From Desulfobacteraceae bacterium UBA2771 (lineage in GTDB: Bacteria > Desulfobacterota > Desulfobacteria > Desulfobacterales > Desulfosarcinaceae): a stretch of DNA of 7,457 nt. The stretch lies in contig DEIP01000080.1 in the NCBI GenBank assembly GCA_002352605.1, positions 32,569 to 40,025 on the forward strand. Reading direction: 5' to 3'. The translations under genes and the position numbers were made by a program. The stretch's first letter is position 1; the number at the start of each line of letters is the position of its first letter. Below, in pieces: positions 1 to 7,355 of the stretch. The notes beneath the pieces are model-generated. The model saw only the letters and a program-made list of their open reading frames with translations, did no database searches and was not told the origin of the DNA.

Positions 1-270
<270 letters not shown>

Positions 271-271
271 G

Positions 272-997
272 TTATTCGTTATCTTTTTCTTTCCAATAAA
301 TAATTCGGTGGCAGTGGGGGCAAAAACGGAGTTCATCCAATCGTTGGAGTTCGTTGTACAACTGCGCCGGAATATTCATGTGGCACCCCATACAGATTGC
401 CCCATGAACGGGCACCACCGCCAGTCCCCGAACCTTTTTCTTCACATCATCCAAAATGGCGATCATATTCAGGTCCGCCTTGGTGCTGATCTGCATTTTC
501 TTCCCGTTCAACCCGTCAAGAACTTGCCGTTCGCGCTCCTGCCGGATGGCAAGTGTTTCCTTCTTTTCCCGGCATGATTGCGTAAAACCGGCCAGTTGCG
601 CCTCTTTTTCCTTTTCCGCCTGTCCGGCGGATTCGATGCATTCCAGCTGATCGAGCATTCGATCTTCAATACCTGAAATCTTTTTTCGGATCTCCTCGAT
701 CTCTTTCAGGATGGACTGGTACTCTTTGTTGGTTTTTACGCCCCTGAGCTTCTCATTGCTTTTGACGATCATCTCACTGTTGACCTTGGATTCGGATTCA
801 AGCTCTCGATAGGCTTTTTTTAAATCGTCCAGAGCCTTTTTAGCAGCAGTCACCAGCTTCTCATGCTCGGCCGCTTCCCTATCCAGGGAGACCATCCGGT
901 CTCCAAGCATTCCGATCTTCCGGTCGGCTTGAAGAATCTCCATATCAACCCCTTGCACTTCAACGAGGATGTTAATCTGTTTCGCAATATTGCTCAT
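272..997 (-). CDS. C4-type zinc ribbon, coiled-coil protein (DUF164/zf-RING_7 family)
   Basis: The 241-residue protein has a long helical, charged N-terminal part (about residues 10-170, predicted coiled coil) and a C-terminal zinc ribbon. The four zinc ligands are visible: CMGC (C202, C205) and CPHC (C226, C229). The family-typical segment VKTNKEYQSILKEIE sits at 87-101. Family knowledge: this architecture (CdsZ/CT398-like, DUF164) is widespread in bacteria next to Nif3 family genes. Members have been tied to chaperone-like or RNA/protein binding roles, but no settled biochemical function exists. The ATG start has AAAGG five bases upstream and is 18 nt after the stop of the Nif3-family gene, so the two are probably co-transcribed. 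The TAA stop is 1-2 nt before the estimated 5' end of rnpB. The protein looks complete, with all ligands present; family assignment is firm, function is not. Confidence 0.93.
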   Translation of the reverse strand: MSNIAKQINILVEVQGVDMEILQADRKIGMLGDRMVSLDREAAEHEKLVTAAKKALDDLKKAYRELESESKVNSEMIVKSNEKLRGVKTNKEYQSILKEIEEIRKKISGIEDRMLDQLECIESAGQAEKEKEAQLAGFTQSCREKKETLAIRQERERQVLDGLNGKKMQISTKADLNMIAILDDVKKKVRGLAVVPVHGAICMGCHMNIPAQLYNELQRLDELRFCPHCHRIIYWKEKDNE

Positions 998-1015
998 AAC
1001 TGCCTTTCTCGCTGT

Positions 1016-2134
1016 TCACAGGTAATGAAATGGGTCCGTTTCCATGTCGACGGCTTCCACAATGGCCGTCAGATCGGCTGCTTTAATCGCCTCTCGAATA
1101 GATGCCGCCAAAACATCGACGACCAGGTGCTCCGAACCGAAATGGCCGATGTCGATAAGCCCGATGCCTTCCTGCTGAGCATCTCTGGCCGTGTGATACC
1201 CCAAATCGCCGCTCACGAATGCCTGGGCACCCGAAGCGATGGCCGCGGTCATCAGGCTGGAACCACTTCCCGAGCACACCGCGACCGTCTCCACCGCCAT
1301 ATCCGGCCTACCGACCACCTTGACCGTTGAAAGGTTCAATGCGGCTTTCAGTCGGTTGGAAAAAACATCCAGAGACATCGGTGACGACAGTTCGCCCACC
1401 CGCCCCAAACCGGCCTGGTGATCATGGACGGAAAGGGGGACCACATCATAGGCCATAGATTCATAGGGATGGACCCTTTTCACGGCGTCCACAACCGTGG
1501 TCACGTCACCATTGGCGACAATGATTTCGATGCGGCTTTCCCGAACCTCGGTGAGCGTGTTTTTCTTCCCAACAGCCGGTGTGGCATCGTCTCCCGGAAA
1601 AAAAGTTCCAACGCCCTCGCATCTAAAGGTACACCGTGAATAGTTGCCGATCCGACCGGCATCCAGTGTAAACAAGGTGTCCAGAACCACCCGCACGTGA
1701 TCGGAGGGCACAAACACCACCAGTTTGACCATCTCGGCATCGGCGGGGCCGGTAAGCACACGAAGGTTACGCAACCCCATGCGTCCGGCCAGGGCATCGT
1801 TGACACCACCCGACACGCTGTCCAGATTGGTGTGGGCACTAAAAATGGCCAATCGTCGGTTTAGGGCCATCTCGATAATTCGTCCCAGCGGCGTGCCACA
1901 ATCGATGCACCGTACCGGTTTGAAAAAAAGCGGGTGATGGGTAACCAACACATCCACATCGTTGTCACAGGCACTGGCCACCACATCGACAAGCGGATCA
2001 AGGGCGGTCCACACCTTTTCAACCGGCCAGTCCAGGCTGCCAATTTGAAGGCCGACGTTATCCCACGATTCGGCCAGTCGGGGAGGCGCCAAGCGGTCGA
2101 GCATCCGGACAATATGAGCGACGGTTCCCTTCAT
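1016..2134 (-). CDS. Nif3-like dinuclear metal centre protein (DUF34, YqfO/YbgI family)
   Basis: The 372-residue protein belongs to the Nif3/DUF34 family, which forms a toroidal hexamer with a two-metal site. Likely metal ligands are all present: the THHPLFF motif (H66, H67), SAHTNLD (H101, D105) and GHFGSEH (H331, E335). The N-terminal WDNVGLQ segment (24-30) is also typical. Between the two halves of the fold is an insert at about 135-235 (KLVVFVP to AYDVVPL, with RVHPYESMAYD). This is the PII/CutA-like insert of the longer YqfO-type proteins, which accounts for the length against about 250 residues for E. coli YbgI. The molecular role is still unsettled; GTP cyclohydrolase-type annotations are common but weakly supported. 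AGGA lies 8 nt before the ATG. The gene follows a tRNA and an intrinsic terminator, and it is 18 nt upstream of the zinc-ribbon gene. I see no convincing promoter of its own. Confidence 0.95.
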   Translation of the reverse strand: MKGTVAHIVRMLDRLAPPRLAESWDNVGLQIGSLDWPVEKVWTALDPLVDVVASACDNDVDVLVTHHPLFFKPVRCIDCGTPLGRIIEMALNRRLAIFSAHTNLDSVSGGVNDALAGRMGLRNLRVLTGPADAEMVKLVVFVPSDHVRVVLDTLFTLDAGRIGNYSRCTFRCEGVGTFFPGDDATPAVGKKNTLTEVRESRIEIIVANGDVTTVVDAVKRVHPYESMAYDVVPLSVHDHQAGLGRVGELSSPMSLDVFSNRLKAALNLSTVKVVGRPDMAVETVAVCSGSGSSLMTAAIASGAQAFVSGDLGYHTARDAQQEGIGLIDIGHFGSEHLVVDVLAASIREAIKAADLTAIVEAVDMETDPFHYL

Positions 2135-2174
2135 GCCGTTTTCCTATGTACGTCAACGATCCGGCAAAGGGCAC

Positions 2175-2208
2175 AAAAAAGGCGCGGTAGCCGGAATCTC
2201 ACCACGCC
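2175..2208 (-). terminator. Intrinsic terminator after the tRNA
   Basis: On the minus strand GGCGTGGT (2208-2201) pairs with ACCGCGCC (2188-2181) over 8 bp with one G-U pair. The loop is 12 nt and six T follow (2180-2175). It lies about 85 nt downstream of the tRNA 3' end and 40 nt before the Nif3-family start codon. It would end the rpoD/tRNA transcript, with read-through or an unseen promoter supplying the downstream genes. Confidence 0.7.
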
Positions 2209-2247
2209 GAATCGCCTTGTTTCCTCAACAGGACCAGACGTCGAGGC

Positions 2248-2290
2248 CTCCGGACGTTAACGGGTTGAGGAACGGCGCCGGAGTTTTTTT
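2248..2290 (+). terminator. Terminator-like hairpin facing the opposite way
   Basis: On the plus strand CTCCGG (2248-2253) pairs with CCGGAG (2278-2283), with an inner CGTT/AACG helix, and is followed directly by seven T (2284-2290). It has the form of an intrinsic terminator for plus-strand transcription, yet no plus-strand gene is seen upstream. It could stop antisense transcription running towards the tRNA and rpoD, or be incidental to a structured trailer on the minus strand. Confidence 0.4.
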
Positions 2291-2293
2291 AAG

Positions 2294-2366
2294 TGGGCCC
2301 ACCTGGGATCGAACCAGGGACCGACCGGTTATGAGCCGGTGGCTCTGCCAACTGAGCTATGGGCCC
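2294..2366 (-). tRNA. tRNA with anticodon CAU, probably tRNA-Ile2
   Basis: A complete 73-nt cloverleaf. The acceptor GGGCCCA/TGGGCCC has 7 perfect pairs, the D stem is GCTC/GAGC, the anticodon stem ACCGG/CCGGT holds loop CTCATAA, and the T stem CCTGG/CCAGG holds loop TTCGATC. The discriminator base is A73. The CAU anticodon fits either elongator Met or Ile2, where TilS converts C34 to lysidine. Pairs C4-G69 and C5-G68, which E. coli TilS recognises, are both present, and the GGGCC acceptor resembles isoleucine tRNAs; both favour Ile2. E. coli also keeps its ileX near rpoD, from memory. CCA is not encoded: the bases after A73 are CTT, so CCA must be added enzymatically. It lies 87 nt downstream of rpoD. 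Confidence 0.95.
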
Positions 2367-2389
2367 GTATCAGGGTAACAGCAATCGTC

Positions 2390-2418
2390 TTCCTACCGCC
2401 GTCATGCTCATTTGTCAA
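2390..2418 (-). promoter_or_regulatory. Candidate sigma-70 promoter for the tRNA
   Basis: A perfect -35 TTGACA (2418-2413) is followed by a 17-nt spacer and a weak -10 TAGGAA (2395-2390). A start near 2383 would give a leader of about 17 nt before the tRNA 5' end. The -10 matches consensus at only three positions, so this is a candidate rather than a firm promoter. Confidence 0.4.
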
Positions 2419-2429
2419 GCAGATGAGCA
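2405..2429 (-). repeat. Inverted repeat / stem-loop between rpoD and tRNA
   Basis: TGCTCAT and ATGAGCA form a perfect 7-bp inverted repeat around an 11-nt loop that contains the TTGACA element. It begins 24 nt past the rpoD stop codon. No T-run follows on either strand, so it is not a standard terminator. It may protect or mark the rpoD mRNA 3' end, or be an operator. Confidence 0.5.
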
Positions 2430-2453
2430 CCGGTTTCCAAAGTAACGATTGGT

Positions 2454-4325
2454 TCAATTATCGATAAAACTTTTCAATTTCCGGCTGCGGGTCGGATGGC
2501 GCAATTTTCTCAGCGCTTTTGCCTCGATCTGGCGAATCCGCTCACGGGTAACGGTGAAGTCCTGGCCAACCTCCTCTAAGGTATGGTCCGCCTTTTCGCC
2601 GATGCCGAACCGCATGCGCAGTACTTTTTCTTCACGGGGGGTCAACGTGGCCAGCACTTTGCGGGTCTGTTCGGCCAGGTTCATGCTCACCGCCGCTTCG
2701 GATGGCAGCATGAACTTCTTGTCTTCGATAAAATCACCGAGATGGCTGTCTTCTTCCTCTCCGATGGGGGTTTCCAGAGAAATCGGCTCCCGGGCGATTT
2801 TAAGTACCTTGCGGACCTTGTCGATGGGGATTTCCATCTTTTCGGCAATCTCTTCCGGACGGGGTTCTCTGCCGAACTCCTGGACCAAGTAACGGGAGGT
2901 GCGAATCAGCTTGTTGATCGTTTCGATCATGTGTACCGGAATGCGGATCGTTCTTGCCTGGTCGGCAATGGCCCGGGTAATGGCCTGACGGATCCACCAG
3001 GTGGCATAGGTACTGAACTTGTACCCCCGGCGGTACTCGAACTTATCCACCGCCTTCATCAGCCCGATATTGCCCTCCTGGATCAGATCCAGGAATTGGA
3101 GCCCCCGGTTGGTGTATTTCTTGGCGATGCTGACCACCAGCCTGAGATTGGCCCGGATCAGCTCACTTTTGGCAAATTTTGCCCGCATGCGACCTTCATC
3201 CACACTGGCCATGACCCGTTTGAGATTGCGGTTGTTGGCCTTGAAGTCGTTCTCTTTTTCCCCCAGCTGTTCGGTCACAAATTTCAGATGAGCGTAGATT
3301 CGTCCCAGTGATTCATCATCCAAACTGGAGTGCCGATCGGCCCAATTCATAAACATCGCTTCGGTGTTCAGCTGTTCACGAAGTTCACGGATCGTTTTGC
3401 CGAAAGCCTCCGCAGTGATGGCCACCAGTTTATTCTGTGCATCGAACCAGTCGATGAGCCGCCGGATGTGCGCTTCAATGCGGTTGATGATACCGCCTTC
3501 CAATCGCCACCCCTTGAGCAGTTCGAAAATTTTATTGTTACGCCGCATGATGCAACGTCTGATCCTGCGGGCTTCATCAGGCTCCAGTGACTCAGAGAAG
3601 ATTCGCTCGCGGTATTCACGGTTTTCATCATTTACACCGCGGATAGCGGCAATGGTTTTCAGAAAGTTTTCGATATGAACCCGCTCCTCCACATAGGCAT
3701 CCCCTTCATCCACATCACGCAACACATGTTTGGGTCGCAGGGCACCCTTTTCGACCAAATCGCCGAATTCAAGGATGTATTTTACACCTAAAGAGGTCTC
3801 CAAAAGGGCCTTGAGGACATTCTGTTCCCCCTCTTCGATTTTCTTGGCGATTTCCACCTCGCCTTCACGGCTGAGCAGGGTAACCATTCCCATCTCGCGA
3901 AGATACATCTTCACCGGGTCGGTAACGGAGCCGAAATCCGATGCGGCCACCAGTTTGTTCAGCGCCGCTTTCTTATCTGGGGTACTGTCCTTAGCGGAAC
4001 GCACGGTTTCTTCGATGATTTCGATATCCATATCGTCAAACATCATCAAGGTATCGTCGATCATTTCCGAAGACATCATTTCGTTGGGAAGGGCTTTGTT
4101 GATCTCATCATAGGTCAGCGAACCCTGCCGTTTTCCCTTTTCGATGAGGGCATTGAGCGCCTTCTGATCGTTCTTCTTGTTTGAATTTTTCACGTCTTCC
4201 GATTTAATCTCACCTGCAGCGGTATCGACAACGGGCTTGCCACCATCCTCGGCATCCTTGTTCACCGGATTTATTTCAGTCTGCATGGATGCCCCGTTTC
4301 GCTTGTTATCGGATCTTTTGGTCAT
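2454..4325 (-). CDS. rpoD: RNA polymerase primary sigma factor RpoD (sigma-70)
   Basis: Directs RNA polymerase to housekeeping promoters. From the ATG at 4325 the protein is 623 residues. Region 1.1 is at about 54-110 and region 1.2 at 134-168 (TDPVKMYLREMG). A large non-conserved region typical of proteobacterial group 1 factors spans about 170-375. Regions 2.1-2.4 are at 383-460 (ANLRLVVSIAKKYTNRGLQF, then FSTYATWWIRQAITRAIADQ). Region 3 is at 461-535 (RTIRIPVHM..., ETPIGEEEDSHLGDFIED) and region 4 at 550-615, with the -35-binding helix-turn-helix EEVGQDFTVTRERIRQIEAK. An in-frame TTG lies 15 codons further upstream, but AGGAGG eight bases before the ATG at 4325 decides the start. It follows dnaG by 127 nt, so it may share the dnaG transcript; I see no clear internal promoter in that gap. 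Confidence 0.98.
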   Translation of the reverse strand: MTKRSDNKRNGASMQTEINPVNKDAEDGGKPVVDTAAGEIKSEDVKNSNKKNDQKALNALIEKGKRQGSLTYDEINKALPNEMMSSEMIDDTLMMFDDMDIEIIEETVRSAKDSTPDKKAALNKLVAASDFGSVTDPVKMYLREMGMVTLLSREGEVEIAKKIEEGEQNVLKALLETSLGVKYILEFGDLVEKGALRPKHVLRDVDEGDAYVEERVHIENFLKTIAAIRGVNDENREYRERIFSESLEPDEARRIRRCIMRRNNKIFELLKGWRLEGGIINRIEAHIRRLIDWFDAQNKLVAITAEAFGKTIRELREQLNTEAMFMNWADRHSSLDDESLGRIYAHLKFVTEQLGEKENDFKANNRNLKRVMASVDEGRMRAKFAKSELIRANLRLVVSIAKKYTNRGLQFLDLIQEGNIGLMKAVDKFEYRRGYKFSTYATWWIRQAITRAIADQARTIRIPVHMIETINKLIRTSRYLVQEFGREPRPEEIAEKMEIPIDKVRKVLKIAREPISLETPIGEEEDSHLGDFIEDKKFMLPSEAAVSMNLAEQTRKVLATLTPREEKVLRMRFGIGEKADHTLEEVGQDFTVTRERIRQIEAKALRKLRHPTRSRKLKSFIDN

Positions 4326-4333
4326 TCCGTTGG

Positions 4334-4353
4334 CCTCCTGGAACAAAACAGGA
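4334..4353 (-). promoter_or_regulatory. rpoD Shine-Dalgarno with possible masking hairpin
   Basis: The SD AGGAGG (4339-4334) is 8 nt from the ATG at 4325, which fixes the rpoD start. TCCTG (4353-4349) can pair with CAGGA (4340-4336) across an 8-nt loop, covering most of the SD. Five base pairs is a small helix, so any effect on translation is inference. Confidence 0.4.
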
Positions 4354-4452
4354 TTGTTGCGGCCCGCCAATGGGTCGTTTAATCCTGAAAATCGTTTTTT
4401 TCCTCATGCCTGTCAGCGACTGTCGCAAGCCGTCAGATATCATGGTCAGCGG

Positions 4453-6264
4453 TCATTGGTTCGTATTGCCTTGTTTTTTCATCCCACTTCGGGCCTGCTG
4501 CTGTTTTTCCCGCAACAAAGCGGCCAGAAGGTTTTCATCGCCACTTTTTTCGGCGGCTTCGATGCTTTTTAACAGCGTATTGTCCCGTCGGCGGATGCTG
4601 GCTGCGAACTGGTTAATCAGGTTCATGCAGCCATTTCGGTCCCAGTGTTCATCAATCAACGAAAGCCGGGAAACCACGGCCTTTTTTTCCGGATCCTCCC
4701 AGCGGGACACCAGACCGGCAATATCGCCGCCGGCATGGGCGAAATGATCGATGATGCCCTTCCCGATCTCAGCCAGCACGGGATCCGTGAAATGATCCGT
4801 GAATCTCCGCCGCTCTACATCGTTGATCATCTCTGGAAACTGAAGCATCATGGCCACCATCTGCCTTTCCAGCCGATAGGTTTCGCCGTGAATCGGCGCC
4901 GGCGCTGCTTTGTTCATGTCCTGCCGACCCGGCATCCAAACCGCCTTGGAGGGAGTTAGCGCCGTTCGCCGGACCTTCTGCAGGATGACCGTTTCGTCCA
5001 CACCGATCCGCTCGGCCAGTTGCTTGACCCGGAGTGACCGGGCAACCGGATCGCCGATGGCCAGGATGGCCGATTTCAAGTCATTAACGATGCGAACCCT
5101 ACCGTCAATGCTCAATCCATATTGTTCGATAGCCGATTCCACCATAAACGGAATCATCCCCATGGATTGCTCCGCCGCCTTTAGGAAGTCATCCGAACCC
5201 TGCGCCATCAGAAACGAATCAGGATCATGGTCCTTAGGCAACACCAGAATCCGGGCTTCGATCAGCCCTTTTTGAAAAATCGCCACGCTACGCTGAGCCG
5301 CTTTGATCCCCGCCTGGTCTGAATCGTATACCAGAATGGCCTTGCCCGCTTCTCCCACAAAGCCCTTCAGGGTCTGAACATGATCGGCCGTCAAGGAGGT
5401 ACCCAGTGTGGCCACTGTGTTCTCGATGCCGAACTGGTGCATGGCGAGCAGATCGAAATACCCTTCAACCACATACACCGTTTGCATTTCCCGGCATTTC
5501 TGACGGGCCCGGTTTAACCCATACAGAGACCGGCTCTTGGTATATACCGGCGTTTCCGGGCTGTTCAAGTATTTTGGCAGCGCATCATCCATCACGCGAC
5601 CACCGAATCCCACCGGCTGATTTTGCCCATTGAAAATGGGAAAGATGATCCGGTTCCGAAAACGGTCATAGTGACCATCCCCTTTTTTACGGGCGACAAT
5701 CAACCCGGCCCGGCGGGCCATCCGAGCGGATTTTTTTTGTTCCCGGAGATGCCTTAGCAGTTGATCCCAGCCATCCGGGGCAAATCCTAAATTGAATTCA
5801 TCAATTGTTTTTCCGGTCATGCCCCTTTTCAGCAGATACTCCTTAGCCTGTCTTCCCCGGGCCTCCGAAATGAGGCATTCGCGGTAAAAGGACACGGCAT
5901 TACCGTTAAGCGTTAGTATCGTTTCCCGTTCCGTCAACTTTTTTTTCTCGTCGGGAGACATTTTTCGTGTGGGGAGGTCGATTCCGTAACGTTTCGCCAA
6001 ATCCCCGACCGCCTCCGGAAAAGAGAGCCCACCGTGTTTCATTAAAAAGTCGATGGCATTTCCGCCGGCACCACAGCCAAAGCAATGGAAGATCTGTTTG
6101 TCCGGACTCACCGTAAAGGATGGGGTCTTTTCGGCATGAAAGGGACACAGCCCCAATAGGTTACGTCCCGCGCGACGCAGAGATACGCTCTCCGATACGA
6201 TATCCACGATATCGGATGCATTTTTTATCGCCTTAATTTTTTCGTCAGGAATGTGCGCCGCCAA
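4453..6264 (-). CDS. dnaG: DNA primase
   Basis: Synthesises RNA primers at the replication fork, recruited by the DnaB helicase. From the TTG at 6264 it is 603 residues, near the 581 of E. coli. The N-terminal CHC2 zinc finger has C40, H43, C61 and C64 in CPFH and CFGC. The RNA polymerase core contains DRFRNRIIFPI at 200-210. The TOPRIM domain holds the catalytic E267 in VEGYFD and the D314/D316 pair in YDSDQAG; the usual DGD reads DSD here, with both acidic residues kept. The region from about 440 onward is diverged, as expected for the helicase-binding domain. I chose the TTG giving MAAHIPDEK because it matches the usual DnaG N-terminus and has GGAGG nine bases upstream (6278-6274). Another in-frame TTG at 6285 would add seven residues (MKWRRPF) and overlap that SD. 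It is first in a dnaG-rpoD unit; no rpsU lies upstream in the window. Confidence 0.97.
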   Translation of the reverse strand: MAAHIPDEKIKAIKNASDIVDIVSESVSLRRAGRNLLGLCPFHAEKTPSFTVSPDKQIFHCFGCGAGGNAIDFLMKHGGLSFPEAVGDLAKRYGIDLPTRKMSPDEKKKLTERETILTLNGNAVSFYRECLISEARGRQAKEYLLKRGMTGKTIDEFNLGFAPDGWDQLLRHLREQKKSARMARRAGLIVARKKGDGHYDRFRNRIIFPIFNGQNQPVGFGGRVMDDALPKYLNSPETPVYTKSRSLYGLNRARQKCREMQTVYVVEGYFDLLAMHQFGIENTVATLGTSLTADHVQTLKGFVGEAGKAILVYDSDQAGIKAAQRSVAIFQKGLIEARILVLPKDHDPDSFLMAQGSDDFLKAAEQSMGMIPFMVESAIEQYGLSIDGRVRIVNDLKSAILAIGDPVARSLRVKQLAERIGVDETVILQKVRRTALTPSKAVWMPGRQDMNKAAPAPIHGETYRLERQMVAMMLQFPEMINDVERRRFTDHFTDPVLAEIGKGIIDHFAHAGGDIAGLVSRWEDPEKKAVVSRLSLIDEHWDRNGCMNLINQFAASIRRRDNTLLKSIEAAEKSGDENLLAALLREKQQQARSGMKKQGNTNQ

Positions 6265-6343
6265 GAAAGGCCGCCTCCATTTCAAATGGATTCGGGTTCA
6301 ATCGTGCTCCGGTAGGACCTGGGCCATCCTAAAAATGGGACGG

Positions 6344-6412
6344 TCATGGGTCAGATTGGCGGTTCAAAAAGCGCCTGAACACTCGGTCTGTGTCTCTAAT
6401 CAGCTTTTGCAT
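6344..6412 (-). CDS. Possible 22-residue leader ORF upstream of dnaG
   Basis: An ATG at 6412 opens a frame of 22 codons (MQKLIRDTDRVFRRFLNRQSDP) ending in TGA at 6344. It begins about 18 nt after the start point predicted from the dnaG promoter. The stop overlaps, as ATGA, the ATG of a second 21-codon frame (6347-6282; begins MTVPFLGWP), whose own stop is 17 nt before the dnaG start codon. SD support is poor (only AAAGAAAG about 8 nt upstream). It could be a leader peptide, a decayed gene, or chance. The stretch DRVFRRFLNR loosely resembles the basic N-terminal helix of ribosomal protein bS21, often encoded before dnaG, but ten residues prove nothing. Confidence 0.25.
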   Translation of the reverse strand: MQKLIRDTDRVFRRFLNRQSDP

Positions 6413-6436
6413 GGGATCAACTTTCTTTAAATTTTT

Positions 6437-6465
6437 AAACTAATTCCCTAAAAGCTTTTTGTCAA
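6437..6465 (-). promoter_or_regulatory. Sigma-70 promoter for dnaG-rpoD
   Basis: A perfect -35 TTGACA (6465-6460), an AT-rich 17-nt spacer and a -10 TAGTTT (6442-6437, three of six consensus positions) lie in an AT-rich block that stands out from its surroundings. The start would be near 6430, leaving about 165 nt of untranslated leader before dnaG. This is the best-looking promoter in the window. Confidence 0.65.
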
Positions 6466-6481
6466 CATAGCAGCCGCTTTT

Positions 6482-6522
6482 AAAAAAAAACACCGGATGG
6501 GCGGAAAAAGGTGCGGCATCGG
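6482..6522 (-). terminator. Weak intrinsic terminator after hisB
   Basis: Nine consecutive T on the minus strand (6490-6482) follow an imperfect hairpin: CCGATG (6522-6517) with CATCCGG (6499-6493, one bulge), or alternatively CACC/GGTG. A second 6-bp hairpin, GCCAAC-CCC-GTTGGC (6536-6522), lies just upstream. The long T-run and its position 37 nt or more past the hisB stop support termination. The stem is weaker than usual. Confidence 0.45.
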
Positions 6523-6558
6523 CCAACGGGGTTGGCAATGGTCTTGGCCCCAATGGGG

Positions 6559-7146
6559 TTACAATACCCCTTTTGACGAACGAACACCACGGTTGCCTGC
6601 ATCAATGGATACGGCCTGTTTAAGTGCCCGGCCAACGGATTTGTATACGGCTTCTAGTACATGGTGTTCGTTTTCCCCGTATTTGACGTTGATATGCAAA
6701 TTCATGCCGCCCTTGACGGCAAAGGCTCTGAAAAACTCTTTGGCCAACCCGCGGTCAAAGGGGCCGGATGATTCCAACACCACCGGCAGGTGATAAACCA
6801 GAAAAGGGCGGTTGGACAGGTCGATGGCCACTTCGGCCAGTGCATCGTCCATGGGGGTCACGGCAAATCCGTAGCGGCGAATGCCCAATCGTTCGTCCAG
6901 GGCATTGGAAACGGCCTCTCCCAGGACCAGGGCCACGTCCTCCACGGTGTGATGGAAATCCACCGCAAGGTCACCGTCGGCCAGAAGGTCCAGATCAAAT
7001 CCGCCGTGGACACAAAACAAAGTCAACATATGATCGAAGAAGGCGATACCGGTGTTGATATCGGACGTTCCCTGTCCGTCCAAATTCAGATCAGCTTTAA
7101 CTTGGGTTTCCATTGTAATTCGTTCAATCCGGCACGTCCGGGCCAT
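6559..7146 (-). CDS. hisB: Imidazoleglycerol-phosphate dehydratase
   Basis: Catalyses dehydration of imidazole glycerol phosphate to imidazole acetol phosphate, the sixth step of histidine biosynthesis in the cytoplasm. At 195 residues it is the usual length of the monofunctional enzyme, without the phosphatase domain of E. coli HisB. Metal-binding and signature motifs are all present: FFDHML (H39), DFHHTVED (H65, H66, E69, D70), PMDDAL at 98-103, the SNRP stretch (usually SGRP) at 111-114, and YGENEHHVLEAVYKS (H161, H162, E165). The C-terminal SSKGVL is also typical. The ATG has GAGGA five bases upstream. It is not embedded in a his operon here: about 310 bp without a convincing gene lie upstream to the window edge, and a weak terminator lies downstream, so it is probably its own transcription unit. 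Confidence 0.97.
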   Translation of the reverse strand: MARTCRIERITMETQVKADLNLDGQGTSDINTGIAFFDHMLTLFCVHGGFDLDLLADGDLAVDFHHTVEDVALVLGEAVSNALDERLGIRRYGFAVTPMDDALAEVAIDLSNRPFLVYHLPVVLESSGPFDRGLAKEFFRAFAVKGGMNLHINVKYGENEHHVLEAVYKSVGRALKQAVSIDAGNRGVRSSKGVL

Positions 7147-7355
7147 GGCGATCCTCTTTACAACAACCTAAGTGTGGGGTAGCCTGCATTCCGCAATAAT
7201 CAGGCATCCATGAATTATTGTTTGACCCTTACCTCGAAAGGTAAATGAAAGCAAGCGCTTCAACCAATGCGTACAGGGCAATCGAATGTAACTTTGGCAC
7301 GGACGGGCCATTTTTAACAAATGCGCGGTTGAGCCTGTCGCATTGCAACTAACCG

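Noticed and set aside
314..318. DnaG DSD in place of DGD as a possible defect
   Set aside because: Residue numbers of DnaG, not bases: both acidic TOPRIM residues (D314, D316) are kept and the middle residue varies in the family, so activity is not in doubt.
1083..1839. Alternative minus-strand frames within the Nif3-family gene
   Set aside because: The main frame carries every metal ligand without interruption; the others are shifted reading frames with Trp/Arg/Cys-rich nonsense sequence.
2583..3311. Plus-strand ORF of 242 codons inside rpoD
   Set aside because: Exactly antisense to conserved sigma-70 regions 2-4; a shadow of codon bias in rpoD, without its own promoter or SD.
6555..6574. 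Plus-strand GGGGT-N6-ACCCC hairpin followed by TTTT
   Set aside because: Weak T-run, overlaps the hisB stop codon, and no plus-strand gene precedes it; probably chance.
6497..6793. Plus-strand ORF overlapping the end of hisB
   Set aside because: Antisense to the conserved hisB C-terminus and to its terminator; no recognisable protein.
7168..7311. 47-codon minus-strand frame upstream of hisB
   Set aside because: No Shine-Dalgarno, no recognisable motif and not rich in histidine codons, so it is not a his attenuator leader; kept only as a note on the region.
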